Shown here piece by piece: positions 28,025 through 39,350 of a stretch of DNA of 64,000 bases. Location: contig NZ_VCBX02000001.1 in the NCBI RefSeq assembly GCF_005938745.2, forward strand, positions 3,982,501 through 4,046,500, in the 5' to 3' direction. This stretch comes from Rhodococcus sp. KBS0724 (GTDB taxonomy: Bacteria > Actinomycetota > Actinomycetes > Mycobacteriales > Mycobacteriaceae). Within the stretch, counting starts at the first letter, position 1, and each line of letters opens with the position of its first letter. Position numbers and translations under genes: made by a program. The notes under the pieces were generated by a model. It was not told where the DNA came from and ran no database searches. It saw only the letters and a program-made list of their open reading frames with translations.

Positions 28025-28675
28025 TCATTTCTGACTGTAGAAGCCCGTCTCCGCGATACGACGACGCTCCTCGGCCGAAACGTCGATGTCAGCCGGTGAG
28101 AGAAGAAACACTTTGGTGGCTACCTTGTCGAACGAGCCGCGCAGAGCAAATGCGAGACCCGCAGCGAAGTCGACCAGGCGCTTCGCGTCGGCGTTGCTCA
28201 TGTCGACCAAATCCATGATGACCGGTGTGCCGTCGCGGAAGCGCTCACCGATCGTGCGGGCTTCGGCGTAGCTCTGCGGACGCAAAGTCGTGATCTTGGC
28301 CAGCGGGCCGCCGTCGTCGACTGCGGGCGCACGGCGAGCCTCGGGGCGCTCTGCGCGGGCGTCAACTGCAAGATTGCCCCGACTGGTGGGACGAGGCGCC
28401 ATCGACGGACGGGGTGCGCGGGAGGCGACCGTGTCCATTCTCGGACGCGACTCGTAGCGATCGAACTCGGCTTCTTCCTCATCCCGACGGCTGGGCGCAT
28501 ACCCTGCCTTCGAGAAAGCCGGCTCGGCAAACTCGCGGTCATCGCGTTCGGCATAGCCGTCGTGGCTACGACGAGGAGCGCGACGAGCCTGATCGGGTTC
28601 TTCTACGTACTCGTCCTCGTAGTCGTCGAGGGGAACCATGCCGAAATAAGCCTTGAACTTGTGCAGGTTGCTCAT
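28025..28675 (-). CDS. sepF: Cell division protein SepF
   Basis: A 216-residue FtsZ-associated membrane anchor. The N-terminal amphipathic part ([20 protein letters not shown]) is followed by a long charged, Arg-rich disordered linker (about 25-120) and the C-terminal SepF domain (about 125-205: [53 protein letters not shown]). SepF recruits FtsZ to the membrane in actinobacteria lacking FtsA; no ftsA is present in this cluster. The linker is longer than in Bacillus. Confidence 0.95.
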   Translation of the reverse strand: MSNLHKFKAYFGMVPLDDYEDEYVEEPDQARRAPRRSHDGYAERDDREFAEPAFSKAGYAPSRRDEEEAEFDRYESRPRMDTVASRAPRPSMAPRPTSRGNLAVDARAERPEARRAPAVDDGGPLAKITTLRPQSYAEARTIGERFRDGTPVIMDLVDMSNADAKRLVDFAAGLAFALRGSFDKVATKVFLLSPADIDVSAEERRRIAETGFYSQK

Positions 28676-28757
28676 TGATCGACCTTCCTTGGCGCGGCGG
28701 ATTGTCTCCGACTGCGACCGGTCGCGGTGTGGACGGGTTGGGCGATCACCAGAGCGA

Positions 28758-29516
28758 TCATTTCGAGATTACTGGTCGTGAGCCGAGCAGTGCGGTTCCG
28801 ACACGCACGCAAGTCGATCCGTGGCGAACCGCAGCCTCGAGATCGCCGGTCATTCCTGCCGACAACTCGACTGCCCGCGGATGTGACTCGAGGACTCTCT
28901 GATGGACCTCGTGTAGGCGAGCAAACTGCTCGTCGGCGTCCGAACCCAGCGGCGGAACGGCCATCAATCCGGCCAATTCCAGACCGTCGGCGGTTTCGAT
29001 CCGTTCTGCGAGAGCGGGCAACTCGTCGAGCGCGATACCACCACGCGTCGGATCGGCGTCGAGGCTCACCTGAATGAGAACTCGCAACGGTGCAGTGCGA
29101 TCACCACTGGACAGGGCGCCCTGCGCGGCGCGATCAAGAGCGTCGGCGAGCCGGGCACTGTCGACCGAGTGGATGGCATATGCCCATTTCGCAACCGAAC
29201 GTGCCTTGTTTCGCTGCAACTGACCGATCATGTGCCACCGAACCGGATCGGCTCCGTCGATGCCGCCACCGACAGCCGCGGCTGTGAACTCCGCAACCTT
29301 GCCTATCGCTTCCTGCTCGCGCGACTCACCGAACTCACGGCAACCCAGGTCGTACAGAATCCGCGCATCCGACGCGGGGAAGAACTTGGTTACCGGGAGA
29401 AGTGTCACCTCGGACACCGGCCGCCCGGCCGCAACACACGCCGCGGCCAGGCGGGACCGAACCGAATCCAGCGCCGCCGAGATCTCGGCCACGCGTGCAG
29501 AATTGTCGCCGTTCAT
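28758..29516 (-). CDS. PLP homeostasis protein (YggS family)
   Basis: A 252-residue single-domain PLP-binding protein, fold type III. Pyridoxal-phosphate lysine is expected in [12 protein letters not shown] (about residue 45), with IGQLQRNKA and the C-terminal [31 protein letters not shown] as phosphate-binding signature. These proteins balance intracellular PLP and amino acids and are not true racemases. It follows pgeF by 9 bp and precedes sepF, as in mycobacteria (Rv2148c). Confidence 0.94.
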   Translation of the reverse strand: MNGDNSARVAEISAALDSVRSRLAAACVAAGRPVSEVTLLPVTKFFPASDARILYDLGCREFGESREQEAIGKVAEFTAAAVGGGIDGADPVRWHMIGQLQRNKARSVAKWAYAIHSVDSARLADALDRAAQGALSSGDRTAPLRVLIQVSLDADPTRGGIALDELPALAERIETADGLELAGLMAVPPLGSDADEQFARLHEVHQRVLESHPRAVELSAGMTGDLEAAVRHGSTCVRVGTALLGSRPVISK

Positions 29517-29525
29517 GCGAGTGGC

Positions 29526-30290
29526 CTAGTTGTCTTCCGCATTGTCTTCCGCAGCGACGATCGGATCCATCCAGATCACTGCCGCCTGACGCCCGGTGAG
29601 GGAATCCCGGCGGTGACTGAACAGCGCACGGTCCTCGATCGTGCAACGAGGATCCTCGGCGACACCCGAAACACCGGCATCGAGAAGTTGCTTGCGGATT
29701 CCGGCTCGCAGATCCAGACCGGGCGTGCCCTTGGCAGTGCGAGTTGCACTGCCAGGCAGATGCCTCTCGACATCGGCGCGCATGTCGGCAGGAACCTCGT
29801 ACTGCCGGCCACTCGCTGCCGGACCGAGGAAAGCTCCGATCCGAGACACGTCGGCGCCCTGGCGAACCATCTCGGCCAGCACCCGCGGCACGATACCGAT
29901 ACGCGCACCGATCCGGCCGGCATGCACGGCCGCAATGACGCCGGCCTGCTCGTCGGACAGGAGAACCGGCACACAGTCTGCGCTGAGCGTCGCGAGCGCC
30001 AAACCGGGGACGGTGGTGACCAATGCGTCGGTCACCTCGATGACCTCGTCGGTCGGCTCGGTGACCACGGTGACGTTTCTGGAGTGGATTTGTTCCATCC
30101 AGACAAGGTGATTCGGCTCGACGCCGATCTCACGGGCGAGGCGTCGACGGTTTGCGTCGACGGCTTCGGCGTTGTCGCCGACGTGATCACCGAGATTGAA
30201 CGAGTCGTACGGCGCTTCCGAAACACCGCCGGCGCGACTGGTCACGACACGGCGGACTCGGAAATTGGCGGTCGAGTTCTCGGTACTCAA
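29526..30290 (-). CDS. pgeF: Peptidoglycan editing factor PgeF (YfiH family)
   Basis: A 254-residue YfiH/polyphenol-oxidase-like protein; E. coli PgeF removes wrongly incorporated amino acids from peptidoglycan precursors. Family motifs include DSFNLGDHVGDN, WMEQIHSRNV, the metal/catalytic ALATLSADCVPVLLSDEQAG (Cys) and IAAVHAGRIGARIGIVP (His). A common trailing Gly-Trp in the HAGxxG site is GRIGA here. Conserved next to ftsZ (Rv2149c). Confidence 0.9.
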   Translation of the reverse strand: MSTENSTANFRVRRVVTSRAGGVSEAPYDSFNLGDHVGDNAEAVDANRRRLAREIGVEPNHLVWMEQIHSRNVTVVTEPTDEVIEVTDALVTTVPGLALATLSADCVPVLLSDEQAGVIAAVHAGRIGARIGIVPRVLAEMVRQGADVSRIGAFLGPAASGRQYEVPADMRADVERHLPGSATRTAKGTPGLDLRAGIRKQLLDAGVSGVAEDPRCTIEDRALFSHRRDSLTGRQAAVIWMDPIVAAEDNAEDN

Positions 30291-30377
30291 AATTTTGTGC
30301 TCACAAACGTCGAATGTTCACTGCTGCACGGGACATGATCCCGCGGCAGCTTCCGGACAGAGATAAGGGATCAATCA

Positions 30378-30414
30378 AGAACAGGGTACCCAGAAAAACT
30401 GGATACCCTGCTCT
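30378..30414 (-). terminator. Hairpin between ftsZ and pgeF
   Basis: A 16-bp inverted repeat with two mismatches (30378-30393 and 30399-30414; core CAGGGTA / TACCCTG) around an AAAAA loop, 24-60 bp after the ftsZ stop. No U tract follows on the minus strand, so it may attenuate rather than end transcription. Confidence 0.5.
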
Positions 30415-30437
30415 CGAAAGCCTGCGCGACGCTCTAC

Positions 30438-31625
30438 TCAGCGGCGCATGAAGACGGGAACGTCGACGTCGTCATCGCCGTCGTCTTCCTGTGGTGCAAC
30501 GTGACGCGGCGGAGCAATCGGCGGCAGCGATGCCGACCCGATGGGCTCGCGCGCAACCGGAACCTGCTGCTCCACAGGCGGTTCCGCAGCTACCGGTGAA
30601 CGTCCGACCTCGCCGGCGCGCCCTGCTCCGATAGCTCCACGGCCGGGTGCCGTGGACTCGACGGGGCGACGCGCGGGCGCTCCCCCGTCGAAACCGGCAG
30701 CGATGACCGTCACACGAACTTCGTCGCCGAGTGAATCGTCGATCACCGTTCCGAAGATGATGTTGGCGTCGATGTGCGCGGCTTCCTGCACGAGCGATGC
30801 CGCTTCGTTGATCTCGAAGAGACCAAGATCGCTGCCACCGGCGATCGACAGCAGAACGCCGCGGGCGCCTTCCATCGATGCTTCGAGAAGCGGTGAGTTG
30901 ATAGCGGACTCAGCGGCTTTGATCGCGCGACCTTCGCCTCGCGAGGAACCGATGCCCATCAGTGCGCTACCGGCACCGGACATGACACCCTTCACGTCCG
31001 CGAAGTCGACGTTGATCAGTCCGGGAGTGGTGATCAGGTCGGTGATGCCCTGAACACCGTTGAGGAGAACCTCGTCAGCGCTGCGGAATGCGTCCATCAA
31101 ACTGACAGCCGCGTCCCCGAGTTGAAGGAGTCGATCATTGGGGATGACGATGAGCGTGTCACACGACTCGCGCAGCGCCTGGATGCCCGTATCGGCCTGG
31201 CCGCCACGACGCTTGCCTTCGAAGGAGAACGGTCGGGTCACGACGCCGACGGTGAGGGCACCCAACTTCCGGGCGATGCTTGCGACGACCGGGGCGCCAC
31301 CGGTTCCGGTGCCACCACCTTCGCCTGCGGTCACGAACACCATGTCGGCGCCCTTGATGACCTCTTCGATTTCGTCCTTGTGATCCTCGGCAGCCTTGCG
31401 GCCGACCTCGGGATCTGCACCGGCGCCGAGGCCTCGGGTCAGTTCACGACCGACGTCAAGCTTGACGTCGGCGTCGCTCATCAGGAGGGCTTGCGCGTCC
31501 GTGTTGACCGCGATGAACTCGACTCCCTTGAGTCCTTGTTCGATCATGCGGTTGACTGCGTTCACGCCGCCGCCGCCGATGCCGACGACCTTGATTACGG
31601 CGAGGTAGTTGTGCGGGGGCGTCAT
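30438..31625 (-). CDS. ftsZ: Cell division GTPase FtsZ
   Basis: A 395-residue tubulin homologue that polymerises into the Z ring. The GTP-binding signature [13 protein letters not shown] lies near residue 103, the T7 synergy-like region [13 protein letters not shown] near 200, and the C-terminal peptide ends [10 protein letters not shown] after a Pro-rich linker. The start [27 protein letters not shown] is canonical. It is followed by pgeF; upstream 227 bp to ftsQ is long for this cluster and may house its own promoter. Confidence 0.97.
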   Translation of the reverse strand: MTPPHNYLAVIKVVGIGGGGVNAVNRMIEQGLKGVEFIAVNTDAQALLMSDADVKLDVGRELTRGLGAGADPEVGRKAAEDHKDEIEEVIKGADMVFVTAGEGGGTGTGGAPVVASIARKLGALTVGVVTRPFSFEGKRRGGQADTGIQALRESCDTLIVIPNDRLLQLGDAAVSLMDAFRSADEVLLNGVQGITDLITTPGLINVDFADVKGVMSGAGSALMGIGSSRGEGRAIKAAESAINSPLLEASMEGARGVLLSIAGGSDLGLFEINEAASLVQEAAHIDANIIFGTVIDDSLGDEVRVTVIAAGFDGGAPARRPVESTAPGRGAIGAGRAGEVGRSPVAAEPPVEQQVPVAREPIGSASLPPIAPPRHVAPQEDDGDDDVDVPVFMRR

Positions 31626-31830
31626 CGGCTCTCGCCTTCCGTGTCGTATTACGCGCTGTTGTCTATTGCTGGGTAAAGCGGGTGAATCTCAACTCTCAAC
31701 CTCAACCACAGGGTTAGAGTTATGTCAAGTATTCGATCTGAAACCAAACGCTATGCATCGTCGTCACGATCCGCCATTAGGCGCGCCGAAACTTCGGGAA
31801 GTATTTGACGTGAGTTCGCACATTCTGCTT

Positions 31831-31863
31831 CTGAACTAACGCACCGCCTGAACTAACGCACCG
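31831..31863. repeat. Tandem 16-bp duplication over the ftsQ 3' end
   Basis: CTGAACTAACGCACCG occurs at 31831-31846 and 31848-31863, separated by one base. The second copy contains the ftsQ stop codon (31853-31855). Confidence 0.8.
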
Positions 31864-32659
31864 TCGGAAGGTCGGGACTCGACACGTCGTACGTCTGGCC
31901 CGGCTGCGTCAACAACGGCAATGTCACGACCGCTTTGCGATCCGACTTCTCGACACCGCCCCAGTTGACGACGCGTCCGTCTACCAACGTCATCGAGACA
32001 TCCGAAATGGACCGGGCAGCAACCTCTCCCACCTGCATCCGCAACTCCGGCGGCAACGTCCCCAATACCTCGAGTGCGGCCAATGTCGGCGGGTCGTTCC
32101 ATCCGGGTGTCGCCGTCACCAGTCGGGGTACGCCGGGCGGCGGAACGCCGATCTCGAAATCGACGCCCTTCTCGTCCAGCAGATGGGTACCTTCCGGCGA
32201 ATCCACGAACACCATGGGAACACGCTCGGTCACCGTCACCCGAATTGTCGACGGATACATCCGCTGCACCCGCGCAGACGCGACCTTCGGAATTGCGGCG
32301 ACACGTGCCGCCGCCGAACCGGCGTCGACGCGCATCAACGGGGTGCCGGCAGGGATCGCCAACAATTCCAGGATCTGCTCCTCGGAGACCGTGGTCGCAC
32401 CCCTGACTTCGGTGCCGCGGACCGAGAGAACAGGTGACAACCACGCCGTCAGAAAGAGCCCCACCACAACGACCGCCGTCAACGGCACCATCACTACCGG
32501 CCGTTTGTACCACGGCGATTTTGGTGTCGGCGGCGGCTTCGGCGTCGTGGTGCGGGTCGAGTAGCGCGATTCCGTGCGGGTACCCCGCCGCCGAGTGCTG
32601 CCAGCACGCCGGGCCGCCGGATCACGACGACCGCGGCGGCTCCGTGCATCCGAACTCAT
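31853..32659 (-). CDS. ftsQ: Cell division protein FtsQ
   Basis: A 268-residue bitopic divisome protein. A basic cytoplasmic N-terminus (many Arg, about 1-50) precedes one membrane helix (about 52-72, [20 protein letters not shown]) and a POTRA domain beginning [20 protein letters not shown], followed by the FtsQ region ([38 protein letters not shown]). FtsQ links FtsL/FtsB-type proteins to the septal machinery. Its ATG overlaps the murC stop by 4 bp. Confidence 0.94.
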   Translation of the reverse strand: MSSDARSRRGRRDPAARRAGSTRRRGTRTESRYSTRTTTPKPPPTPKSPWYKRPVVMVPLTAVVVVGLFLTAWLSPVLSVRGTEVRGATTVSEEQILELLAIPAGTPLMRVDAGSAAARVAAIPKVASARVQRMYPSTIRVTVTERVPMVFVDSPEGTHLLDEKGVDFEIGVPPPGVPRLVTATPGWNDPPTLAALEVLGTLPPELRMQVGEVAARSISDVSMTLVDGRVVNWGGVEKSDRKAVVTLPLLTQPGQTYDVSSPDLPTVR

Positions 32660-34164
32660 CGCGACTGCGTGCGCGAAGCCTGATGAGGAACTGCGCGCAA
32701 CGCGTCGAGGATCTGCTTGCCCAGCATGGTCACATCGCCGGCGCCCATCGTGATGACGATGTCACCGGGACCTGCGAGACCAGCTACCTGACGCGGTGCG
32801 AGCGACAGATCAGGCTGGTAGTGAACGGGTTTGGTGACAGCCTGCGCAACCAATGCCCCACTGACACCAGGCAACGGTTCTTCGCGCGCACCGTAGACGT
32901 CGAGAACAACAACCTCGTCTGCAAGGTCCAACGCGGCCGCGAACTCGTCGGCGAACGTCGCCGTGCGCGAGTACAGGTGCGGCTGGAAAACCACGATCAC
33001 GCGGCCGGCAGCGGAGTTCGCCACCGATGAATCATCTTGTGGTCGAACAAGATCCGCGGCTGCGCCGAGAACCGCTCGCACCTCGGTGGGATGGTGGGCA
33101 TAGTCGTCGAACACACGCACACCACGCTCACGACCGGTGAACTGGAACCGCCGATGGACTCCCCCGAATCCGGCGAGCCCTTCGACGATCTCGTCGATCT
33201 CCGCACCGGCATCACGCGCAGCGAGCAGCGCGGCCAGCGCGTTCAACGCCATGTGGCGGCCGGGAACAGCCATCCGAACCGTTCGCGCGGCCTTTTCGCC
33301 GGCCAGTTGGAACTGCAGGACGCCGCCGACGTCGTGTGCCCGGAAATCGAGTAGTCGCACACCCACCTCGACCCCGTCCACCGGTTCGAACGCCGTATCC
33401 GCGGCATCGGCACTGCCGTAGCCGATGACCCGAATATCGTCGCGGCCGGCGGCAACGATCCGCTTGGCCAGATCTGCCGAGCCCGCATCGTCGAGGCACG
33501 CGATCAGCAGGCCACCGGGAGCCAGTTTGTCGACAAAATCGTCGAATACCTGCACGTACTTCTCGACGCTTCCGAAGTAGTCCAGGTGATCGGCTTCGAT
33601 GTTGGTGACAACAATGACGTCGGGGTCGTATTGCAGCAGCGATCCGTCACTCTCGTCGGCTTCCGCCACGAAGACGTCGCCGCTGCCGTGATGCGCATTG
33701 GTTCCCGCCTCGTTGAGTTCGCCTCCCACCGCAAACGACGGATCGAATCCACAATGCTGCAGGGCAACGACCAACATCGACGTGGTCGACGTCTTACCGT
33801 GGGTACCCGACACCAGGAACGTGCGGTTTCCCTCCATCAACGACGCGAGAACCGCCGGCCGGAGAATCACAGGGATCCCACGACGCGCTGCTTCGACCAG
33901 TTCCGGGTTGTCCTTGGGGATGGCGGCATGCGTGGTGACGACAACTGTGGGACCGCCGGGAAGGAGATCAAGAGCGTCGGCGTCGTGGCCGATCCTGACC
34001 TGCGCTCCGCGCGCCCGCAAAGCCAACACACCGCGACTTTCCTTGGCGTCGGAACCTGATACGAGTCCGCCGCGGGACAACAGAATTCGTGCGATGCCGG
34101 ACATGCCGGCACCACCTATACCCACCATGTGTACTCGCTCGAGGTGGGCGGGCAGCGCGGTCAT
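32656..34164 (-). CDS. murC: UDP-N-acetylmuramate-L-alanine ligase
   Basis: A 502-residue cytoplasmic Mur ligase that adds L-Ala to UDP-MurNAc. N-terminal Rossmann segment [17 protein letters not shown]-binding [11 protein letters not shown] (about residues 120-130), [12 protein letters not shown] and the family block [11 protein letters not shown], then the C-terminal ligase domain ([12 protein letters not shown]). It overlaps murG and ftsQ by 4 bp on each side, consistent with translational coupling. Confidence 0.97.
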   Translation of the reverse strand: MTALPAHLERVHMVGIGGAGMSGIARILLSRGGLVSGSDAKESRGVLALRARGAQVRIGHDADALDLLPGGPTVVVTTHAAIPKDNPELVEAARRGIPVILRPAVLASLMEGNRTFLVSGTHGKTSTTSMLVVALQHCGFDPSFAVGGELNEAGTNAHHGSGDVFVAEADESDGSLLQYDPDVIVVTNIEADHLDYFGSVEKYVQVFDDFVDKLAPGGLLIACLDDAGSADLAKRIVAAGRDDIRVIGYGSADAADTAFEPVDGVEVGVRLLDFRAHDVGGVLQFQLAGEKAARTVRMAVPGRHMALNALAALLAARDAGAEIDEIVEGLAGFGGVHRRFQFTGRERGVRVFDDYAHHPTEVRAVLGAAADLVRPQDDSSVANSAAGRVIVVFQPHLYSRTATFADEFAAALDLADEVVVLDVYGAREEPLPGVSGALVAQAVTKPVHYQPDLSLAPRQVAGLAGPGDIVITMGAGDVTMLGKQILDALRAVPHQASRTQSR

Positions 34165-35351
34165 CGGTTTCCCCTATTTGTGTTGCGTACTGCGGTGTTG
34201 TTGCGTGCTTCCGTGTTGCTGATCCGGGCTGTGTCCAGAACGATCCGCGCGATCTCGGTCGCCGCGGTCCGGTGTCCGACACCGGCGGCCGCCTCGCTCA
34301 TCGCCTGCAACCGCGGCGCATCGGTGAGCAGGGGCACTACGGTGTCGGCGACAAATGCCGGAGTCAGGTCGGCGTCACTGACGATCACCGCGCCGCCCGC
34401 TGCGACGACGGGCTTGGCGTTCAACTCCTGCTCACCGTTTCCGTGTGGCAACGGAACGTAGACGGCCGGCAGTCCGACGGAGGACACCTCCGCCACCGTC
34501 ATCGCGCCGGAGCGGCAGATCGCGGCATCGGCTGCGGCATACGCAAGATCCATGCGCGAGAGATACGGCACGGCAACGTACGGCGCAGCCTCCGAGAACT
34601 GCGGGGCGTCGAGCGTGTTCTTGGGTCCGTGCGCGTGCAGCACCGAAATCCCCGCGTCTGCCAATTCTCGGGCAGCGCCGGACACCGCGTCGTTGAGCGA
34701 CTTCGCCCCCTGCGAACCGCCGAAAACGAGAAGGACCGGACCATCGAGCGGAAGGCCGAAATACTCACGTGCCTGCGCCCGCAAACCGGCGCGGTCGAAA
34801 TTCGCGATCGATGCCCGCACCGGAATACCGACGATGTCCGCATCACTCGCGCCGCGATTCTTCACTCCGGACCCGGGAACTGCAGCCAGGACACGTGTCG
34901 CCAGGCGCGCACCGATCTTGTTCGCGATACCGGCACTGGCGTTGGCCTCGTGGATGACGATGGGAATGGTGCGACGGCGGCGCAACACCCCACCGCGAGC
35001 GGCGAGATACGCGGGAAGTGCCACATACCCACCAAAACCTACGATGACGTCGGCGTCGACCGCGTCGAGCACCTCGCGTGTCTTACGCACCGATGCTCGA
35101 ATGCGCAGGGGAAGTTTCACCAGGTCCATCGTCGGCTTACGCGGCAACGGGACCGGTGGAATCAGTTCGAGCGTGTATCCCCGGGCGGGAACCAGCGTTG
35201 TCTCGAGCCCACGGGCGGTTCCCAACGCGGTGATCGTGGTGTCGGGTGCAAGCGCCTTCACGGCGTCCGCAACTGCCAGAGCAGGCTCGATATGACCAGC
35301 GGTTCCTCCACCTGCCACCACTACCGACAGAGCTGAATTATTGCCGCTCAC
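34161..35351 (-). CDS. murG: Lipid II synthase MurG (GlcNAc transferase)
   Basis: A 396-residue GT28 glycosyltransferase that adds GlcNAc to lipid I on the cytoplasmic face. Glycine-rich N-terminal loop [19 protein letters not shown], then [17 protein letters not shown], the second G-loop [17 protein letters not shown], and donor-binding [34 protein letters not shown] (given in order, about 280-312). It overlaps ftsW and murC by 4 bp. Confidence 0.97.
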   Translation of the reverse strand: MSGNNSALSVVVAGGGTAGHIEPALAVADAVKALAPDTTITALGTARGLETTLVPARGYTLELIPPVPLPRKPTMDLVKLPLRIRASVRKTREVLDAVDADVIVGFGGYVALPAYLAARGGVLRRRRTIPIVIHEANASAGIANKIGARLATRVLAAVPGSGVKNRGASDADIVGIPVRASIANFDRAGLRAQAREYFGLPLDGPVLLVFGGSQGAKSLNDAVSGAARELADAGISVLHAHGPKNTLDAPQFSEAAPYVAVPYLSRMDLAYAAADAAICRSGAMTVAEVSSVGLPAVYVPLPHGNGEQELNAKPVVAAGGAVIVSDADLTPAFVADTVVPLLTDAPRLQAMSEAAAGVGHRTAATEIARIVLDTARISNTEARNNTAVRNTNRGNR

Positions 35352-36751
35352 CTACGAATTCCTCGCTCTCGAACTTCATGTGCATTGTGTGTCTTGCGCG
35401 TCGGCGCCTGCCGACGTCGTCCATTCTGCCCTGCTGGGGCCCTGCGCTTCGATTCCGCACTGCCGCGAGAGCGGTTCGATTCCGCACTGCCGCGAGGGCG
35501 GTTCGATTCCGCACTGCCGCGAGGCCGGCTCGGCCTGACCGAATGAAACGGCACCGGCATCGGTAGCCGCAGCAGCTTCGAAATCCTACCGTCCTGACCG
35601 GAGTGCAGGGCAGCGATCGCTTCCGGTTCGTGACGTGCAGCATTGGCGACGACGCCGAACATGAACAACGTGGTCGCCGTCGACGTTCCGCCGGCAGACA
35701 CCAACGGCAATTGCAGACCCGTGACGGGCAGAAGCCCCACGACGTAACCGATATTGATGAACGCCTGCCCGGTGATCCATGTCGTCACCGTCGCGGTCAG
35801 GATTCGCAGGAACGGATCCGAGGACCGCGCCGCAATCCGCAGACCGGTGTAGACGAACAGAGCAAACAGGCCGATGACGGCAGCGCCACCGACAAATCCG
35901 AGTTCCTCACCGATGATCGCGAAGATGAAATCGTTGTGCGAGTTGGGCAGGTAATTCCACTTGGCCACACTCTGGCCGAGTCCACGTCCGAATATCCCGC
36001 CGTCGGCCAGCGAGTACATCGCCTGACGGGCTTGGTACCCGGAGCCTTGCGGATCTGCATCCGAATCGAAGAACGCGCGTACTCGGTCGGAGCGGTAACC
36101 CGCGGTCAGCGCCAGAATTGCCACCGACACCACGCCGGTTCCGAGAATCGCGAGGAACAGTTTGACGGGCAATCCGCCGTACCAGAGCAGCGCAAAAAGA
36201 ATGATGATGAGCGACACGGTTGTACCGAGGTCGGGCTGCAGGATGATCAACACGAAAACCACCAGCGCTGCCGGAACCAGCGGTACGAGGAGTTCCTTGA
36301 TGGTGGTGATCTCACCGCGACGCGACGCCAACACATGTGCGCCCCAGATCGCGAACGCGATTTTTGCCAACTCCGACGGCTGCACCGACAGTGGACCGAC
36401 GACAAACCACCCGCGGGTGCCCTGCGACTCGGTCCCGATTCCCGGAACGAGAACAAGGACAAGGAGCACGACGGTGGTCACGAACACCGGGAACGACATC
36501 GCCCGCATGGAACGAATCGGCAATCGCAACGCGACGTAGAACAACACAAAACCCAAGGCGGCGAACATCGCCTGCTTCAAGAACATCGAGTACGCCGACT
36601 TGTTCGCGGCATAAGCCTCGACGCTCGACGCCGAGAGAACCATGACCAGTCCCAAGACCGTCAGCATCACTGCGACGGTTACCACCAGGTGAAATGACGC
36701 CAACGGCCGCGCCAGCCAGGCACCGATTCGGGTCTTGGGACCCTTGGTCAT
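35348..36751 (-). CDS. ftsW: Septal SEDS glycosyltransferase FtsW
   Basis: A 467-residue polytopic SEDS protein that polymerises lipid II at the septum with its partner FtsI. About ten membrane helices; conserved SEDS segments include [25 protein letters not shown] (order near 110-135), [14 protein letters not shown] and [15 protein letters not shown]. The C-terminal cytoplasmic tail is unusual: a nine-residue unit RPRGSAESN is repeated about three times, encoded by a 27-bp tandem DNA repeat, followed by a basic end. The tail length is the least constrained part of the family. Confidence 0.95.
   Translation of the reverse strand: MTKGPKTRIGAWLARPLASFHLVVTVAVMLTVLGLVMVLSASSVEAYAANKSAYSMFLKQAMFAALGFVLFYVALRLPIRSMRAMSFPVFVTTVVLLVLVLVPGIGTESQGTRGWFVVGPLSVQPSELAKIAFAIWGAHVLASRRGEITTIKELLVPLVPAALVVFVLIILQPDLGTTVSLIIILFALLWYGGLPVKLFLAILGTGVVSVAILALTAGYRSDRVRAFFDSDADPQGSGYQARQAMYSLADGGIFGRGLGQSVAKWNYLPNSHNDFIFAIIGEELGFVGGAAVIGLFALFVYTGLRIAARSSDPFLRILTATVTTWITGQAFINIGYVVGLLPVTGLQLPLVSAGGTSTATTLFMFGVVANAARHEPEAIAALHSGQDGRISKLLRLPMPVPFHSVRPSRPRGSAESNRPRGSAESNRSRGSAESKRRAPAGQNGRRRQAPTRKTHNAHEVRERGIRR
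35450..35523. repeat. 27-bp tandem repeat inside ftsW
   Basis: Three copies, beginning at 35450, 35477 and 35504, share CGATTCCGCACTGCCGCGAG; spacing is exactly 27 bp, so the repeat keeps the reading frame and encodes nine residues per unit. It lies in the part of ftsW coding for the cytoplasmic tail. Confidence 0.9.
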
Positions 36752-38265
36752 TCCGCGATCCCAGCCTTGTTCGCGCTTCCCGGCGGATCCGACAACGCAC
36801 CGACCGCGGCGGCAAAACTGTCCCCGCGATGCCCGTAACTGTCGAACATGTCCAACGACGCCGCCGCGGGAGCAAGAACCACCGCACTACCCGGCGATGC
36901 CATGATGGCGGCTTCTCTCACCACCGCGGTCATCACGGCATCGGCATCCGTTCCGGACGGCAGCCGAATCACCTGCGTCGACGAGCTGTGATTTTCACTC
37001 ACCTCTGCATCGTCCCCCGTCACCACACGGACGACGGGGACCTCGGGCGCGTGTCGCGTCAGTGCCTGCTCGATGTCGCCGGCATCTCGTCCGAGGAGCA
37101 CCACACCGGCAAGTCGGCTGCGGACCTCGGTCACCAACCCGTCGACACTGGCCCCTTTGAGCAGACCACCCGCAACCCACACGACTCGATCGTGGGCCAG
37201 GATCGACGGGCGGGCAGCATGCGGATTGGTTGCCTTCGAATCGTCGACGTAGCGCACCGACCCGACATCGCCGACGACTGCGCCGCGGTGCGGTCCAACC
37301 TTGTGGGCCGTCAATCCGGCCCGCACAGCGTCGGCGTCGATTCCCACAGCCCGTGCGAGTGCCGCTGCGGCAAGCGCATCCATGACGCCGGCAGGACCAG
37401 GCGGATCGATGTCTGCGGCCTCGGCCAACTGCACGCCGTCGCCAAAGGCGTTGTCGACCAGATGTCCTGCCGCCACCCCCAGCTCACCGCGGGCCGGAGC
37501 GCCTAACCGAAATCCCACCACGATGTCGGCCACGGCACCATTACCGAGTTTCGCGGCAATCGCGTCGTCGAGTCCGACGACAGCGACCTTGCCACTCAGA
37601 GCCCGGGCCTTGGCTTCTGCGTACGCAGCCATCCCGCCGTGCCAGTCGAGGTGATCTTCGGCCACATTGAGGACAACCCCGGCGTCCGGGCGAACCGACG
37701 GCGCCCAGTGCAACTGGAAGGACGACAACTCGACAGCCAGGTACTCGACCCGCGGGGAGGTGTCCGCCAGAGCCGCCAGCACTGGAAGCCCGATATTGCC
37801 GCACGCCCGCCCGGCGAGACCCGCAGCCTCCAGGATGGACGCAAGCATCGATGTGGTGGTCGTCTTGCCGTTGGTACCGGTGACCACCAGCCACTTTCGC
37901 GGCGGGCCGAAAAGACCACTGTGATCGACACGCCACGAGAGTTCGACGTCACCCCAGATAGGAATGCCATGTCCGGCGGCAGCAGCCAGAATCGGGGCGT
38001 CCGGCCGGAACCCGGGGCTCGTGACTACCAGCGCGAACCGGGTGATCGATTCACGATCTTCCTCGATCGAACTGGTCGTGACCGTGGTGTCTGCACCGAG
38101 CTCGGCGCAACGATCGGCAAAATCCAGGGTGGAGTCTGCGACCGTCACCGAAGCACCCAGCGCAACCAGCGGTTCGATGGTGGCCTGGCCGGATACTCGG
38201 CCACCAGCGACCAGAACACGTTGTCCGCGTAGCCAACTCAGGTCGTTTGCTCCAGCTGCGGTCAC
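36748..38265 (-). CDS. murD: UDP-N-acetylmuramoylalanine-D-glutamate ligase
   Basis: A 505-residue Mur ligase that adds D-Glu to UDP-MurNAc-L-Ala. GTG 38265 was chosen because it starts 2 bp after the mraY stop; the frame is open for another 37 codons, but those overlap mraY. N-terminal [22 protein letters not shown] loop [14 protein letters not shown] (about 135-148), [20 protein letters not shown], and [13 protein letters not shown] in the C-terminal part. Confidence 0.96.
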   Translation of the reverse strand: MTAAGANDLSWLRGQRVLVAGGRVSGQATIEPLVALGASVTVADSTLDFADRCAELGADTTVTTSSIEEDRESITRFALVVTSPGFRPDAPILAAAAGHGIPIWGDVELSWRVDHSGLFGPPRKWLVVTGTNGKTTTTSMLASILEAAGLAGRACGNIGLPVLAALADTSPRVEYLAVELSSFQLHWAPSVRPDAGVVLNVAEDHLDWHGGMAAYAEAKARALSGKVAVVGLDDAIAAKLGNGAVADIVVGFRLGAPARGELGVAAGHLVDNAFGDGVQLAEAADIDPPGPAGVMDALAAAALARAVGIDADAVRAGLTAHKVGPHRGAVVGDVGSVRYVDDSKATNPHAARPSILAHDRVVWVAGGLLKGASVDGLVTEVRSRLAGVVLLGRDAGDIEQALTRHAPEVPVVRVVTGDDAEVSENHSSSTQVIRLPSGTDADAVMTAVVREAAIMASPGSAVVLAPAAASLDMFDSYGHRGDSFAAAVGALSDPPGSANKAGIAE

Positions 38266-38267
38266 GG

Positions 38268-39350
38268 TCAGCCTCCGATAGCTGCGAGGAATTCGCTGTA
38301 GAAGAGTGCAAGACCGATCGCCGACGCAATCGCGGCGAGCAGCCAGAACCTGATGATGACCGTGGTTTCCGCCCACCCGGCAAGTTCGAAGTGATGGTGG
38401 AACGGTGCCATCCGGAATACCCGTCGACGGCTGGACTTGAACACTGCTACCTGGATCACCACCGACGCAGCCTCAGCGACGAACAGAGCGCCGATGACAA
38501 CCATCAGAAGTTCGGTGTTGGTGGTGATCGAGAGTCCGGCAAGCATGCCGCCGAGGGCAAGCGAACCGGTATCACCCATGAAGATCTTTGCCGGAGCGGC
38601 GTTCCACCACAGGAATCCGATACACGCACCGGCACCGGCCGCGCAGATCAAAGCCAGATCGAGCGGGTCACGGACGTCGTAGCAGCCCTTGACCGGACTG
38701 GTCTCGCACGAGTTCCGGAACTGCCAGAACGTGATGATGACGTAGGCCCCGAGAACGAAGCTCATGGCGCCGGCGGCAAGTCCGTCGAGGCCGTCGGTGA
38801 GGTTGACGGCGTTCGACCACGCACTGACCAGCAAGTAGCAGAACGCGATGAAGACAACCGAGCCGAGCGAGACCGTGGCGATGTCACGCACGTAGGACAG
38901 GTGGACGCTGCCCGGAGTGAGTCCGTCGGCGCCGCGGAACTGCAGCGCGAGGATTCCGAAGATCACGGCCGCGACAAACTGTCCGACCAGCTTGGCCGTC
39001 TTGTTCAGCCCGAGGTTGCGCTGCTTGCGGATCTTGATGAAGTCGTCGAGGAAGCCGACGCCGCCGAGTGCTGTCGTCAGCCCGAGAACCAGCAACCCGG
39101 ATGCAGTCGGACCCTCCGCCCCGTCGATACCCATTCCGATGAGGTGAGTTCCGAAGTAACCCGCCCAGATTCCCGCAAGAATAGCGACGCCACCCATCGT
39201 GGGTGTGCCGCGCTTCGCCTGATGACTGGCCGGGCCCTCGGTCCGAATCTCCTGGCCGAATCCTTGTTTTGCAAACGCCTTGATCAAGATCGGGGTGAGC
39301 ATGATCGAGACCGCAAGCGCGATGCCGGCGGCCAGCAGAATCTGGATCAC
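38268..39350 (-). CDS. mraY: Phospho-MurNAc-pentapeptide translocase MraY
   Basis: A 360-residue polytopic enzyme that transfers phospho-MurNAc-pentapeptide to undecaprenyl phosphate, making lipid I. Catalytic Asp-rich motif [19 protein letters not shown] (about 100-118), [12 protein letters not shown] and [12 protein letters not shown], plus the [13 protein letters not shown] entry segment near residue 45. About ten membrane helices. ATG overlaps the murF stop by 4 bp. Confidence 0.97.
   Translation of the reverse strand: MIQILLAAGIALAVSIMLTPILIKAFAKQGFGQEIRTEGPASHQAKRGTPTMGGVAILAGIWAGYFGTHLIGMGIDGAEGPTASGLLVLGLTTALGGVGFLDDFIKIRKQRNLGLNKTAKLVGQFVAAVIFGILALQFRGADGLTPGSVHLSYVRDIATVSLGSVVFIAFCYLLVSAWSNAVNLTDGLDGLAAGAMSFVLGAYVIITFWQFRNSCETSPVKGCYDVRDPLDLALICAAGAGACIGFLWWNAAPAKIFMGDTGSLALGGMLAGLSITTNTELLMVVIGALFVAEAASVVIQVAVFKSSRRRVFRMAPFHHHFELAGWAETTVIIRFWLLAAIASAIGLALFYSEFLAAIGG

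Noticed and set aside
27840..28028. 62-codon minus-strand frame between sepF and yggT
   Set aside because: No conserved counterpart in the well-known sepF-yggT-wag31 order and no good ribosome-binding site; treated as spacer.
31836..32513. 225-codon minus-strand frame inside ftsQ
   Set aside because: Out-of-frame shadow of ftsQ; composition is that of a shifted high-GC gene.
35450..35523. Short regularly spaced repeats as a CRISPR array
   Set aside because: The units are contiguous, keep the ftsW frame, have no unique spacers, and no cas genes are near.
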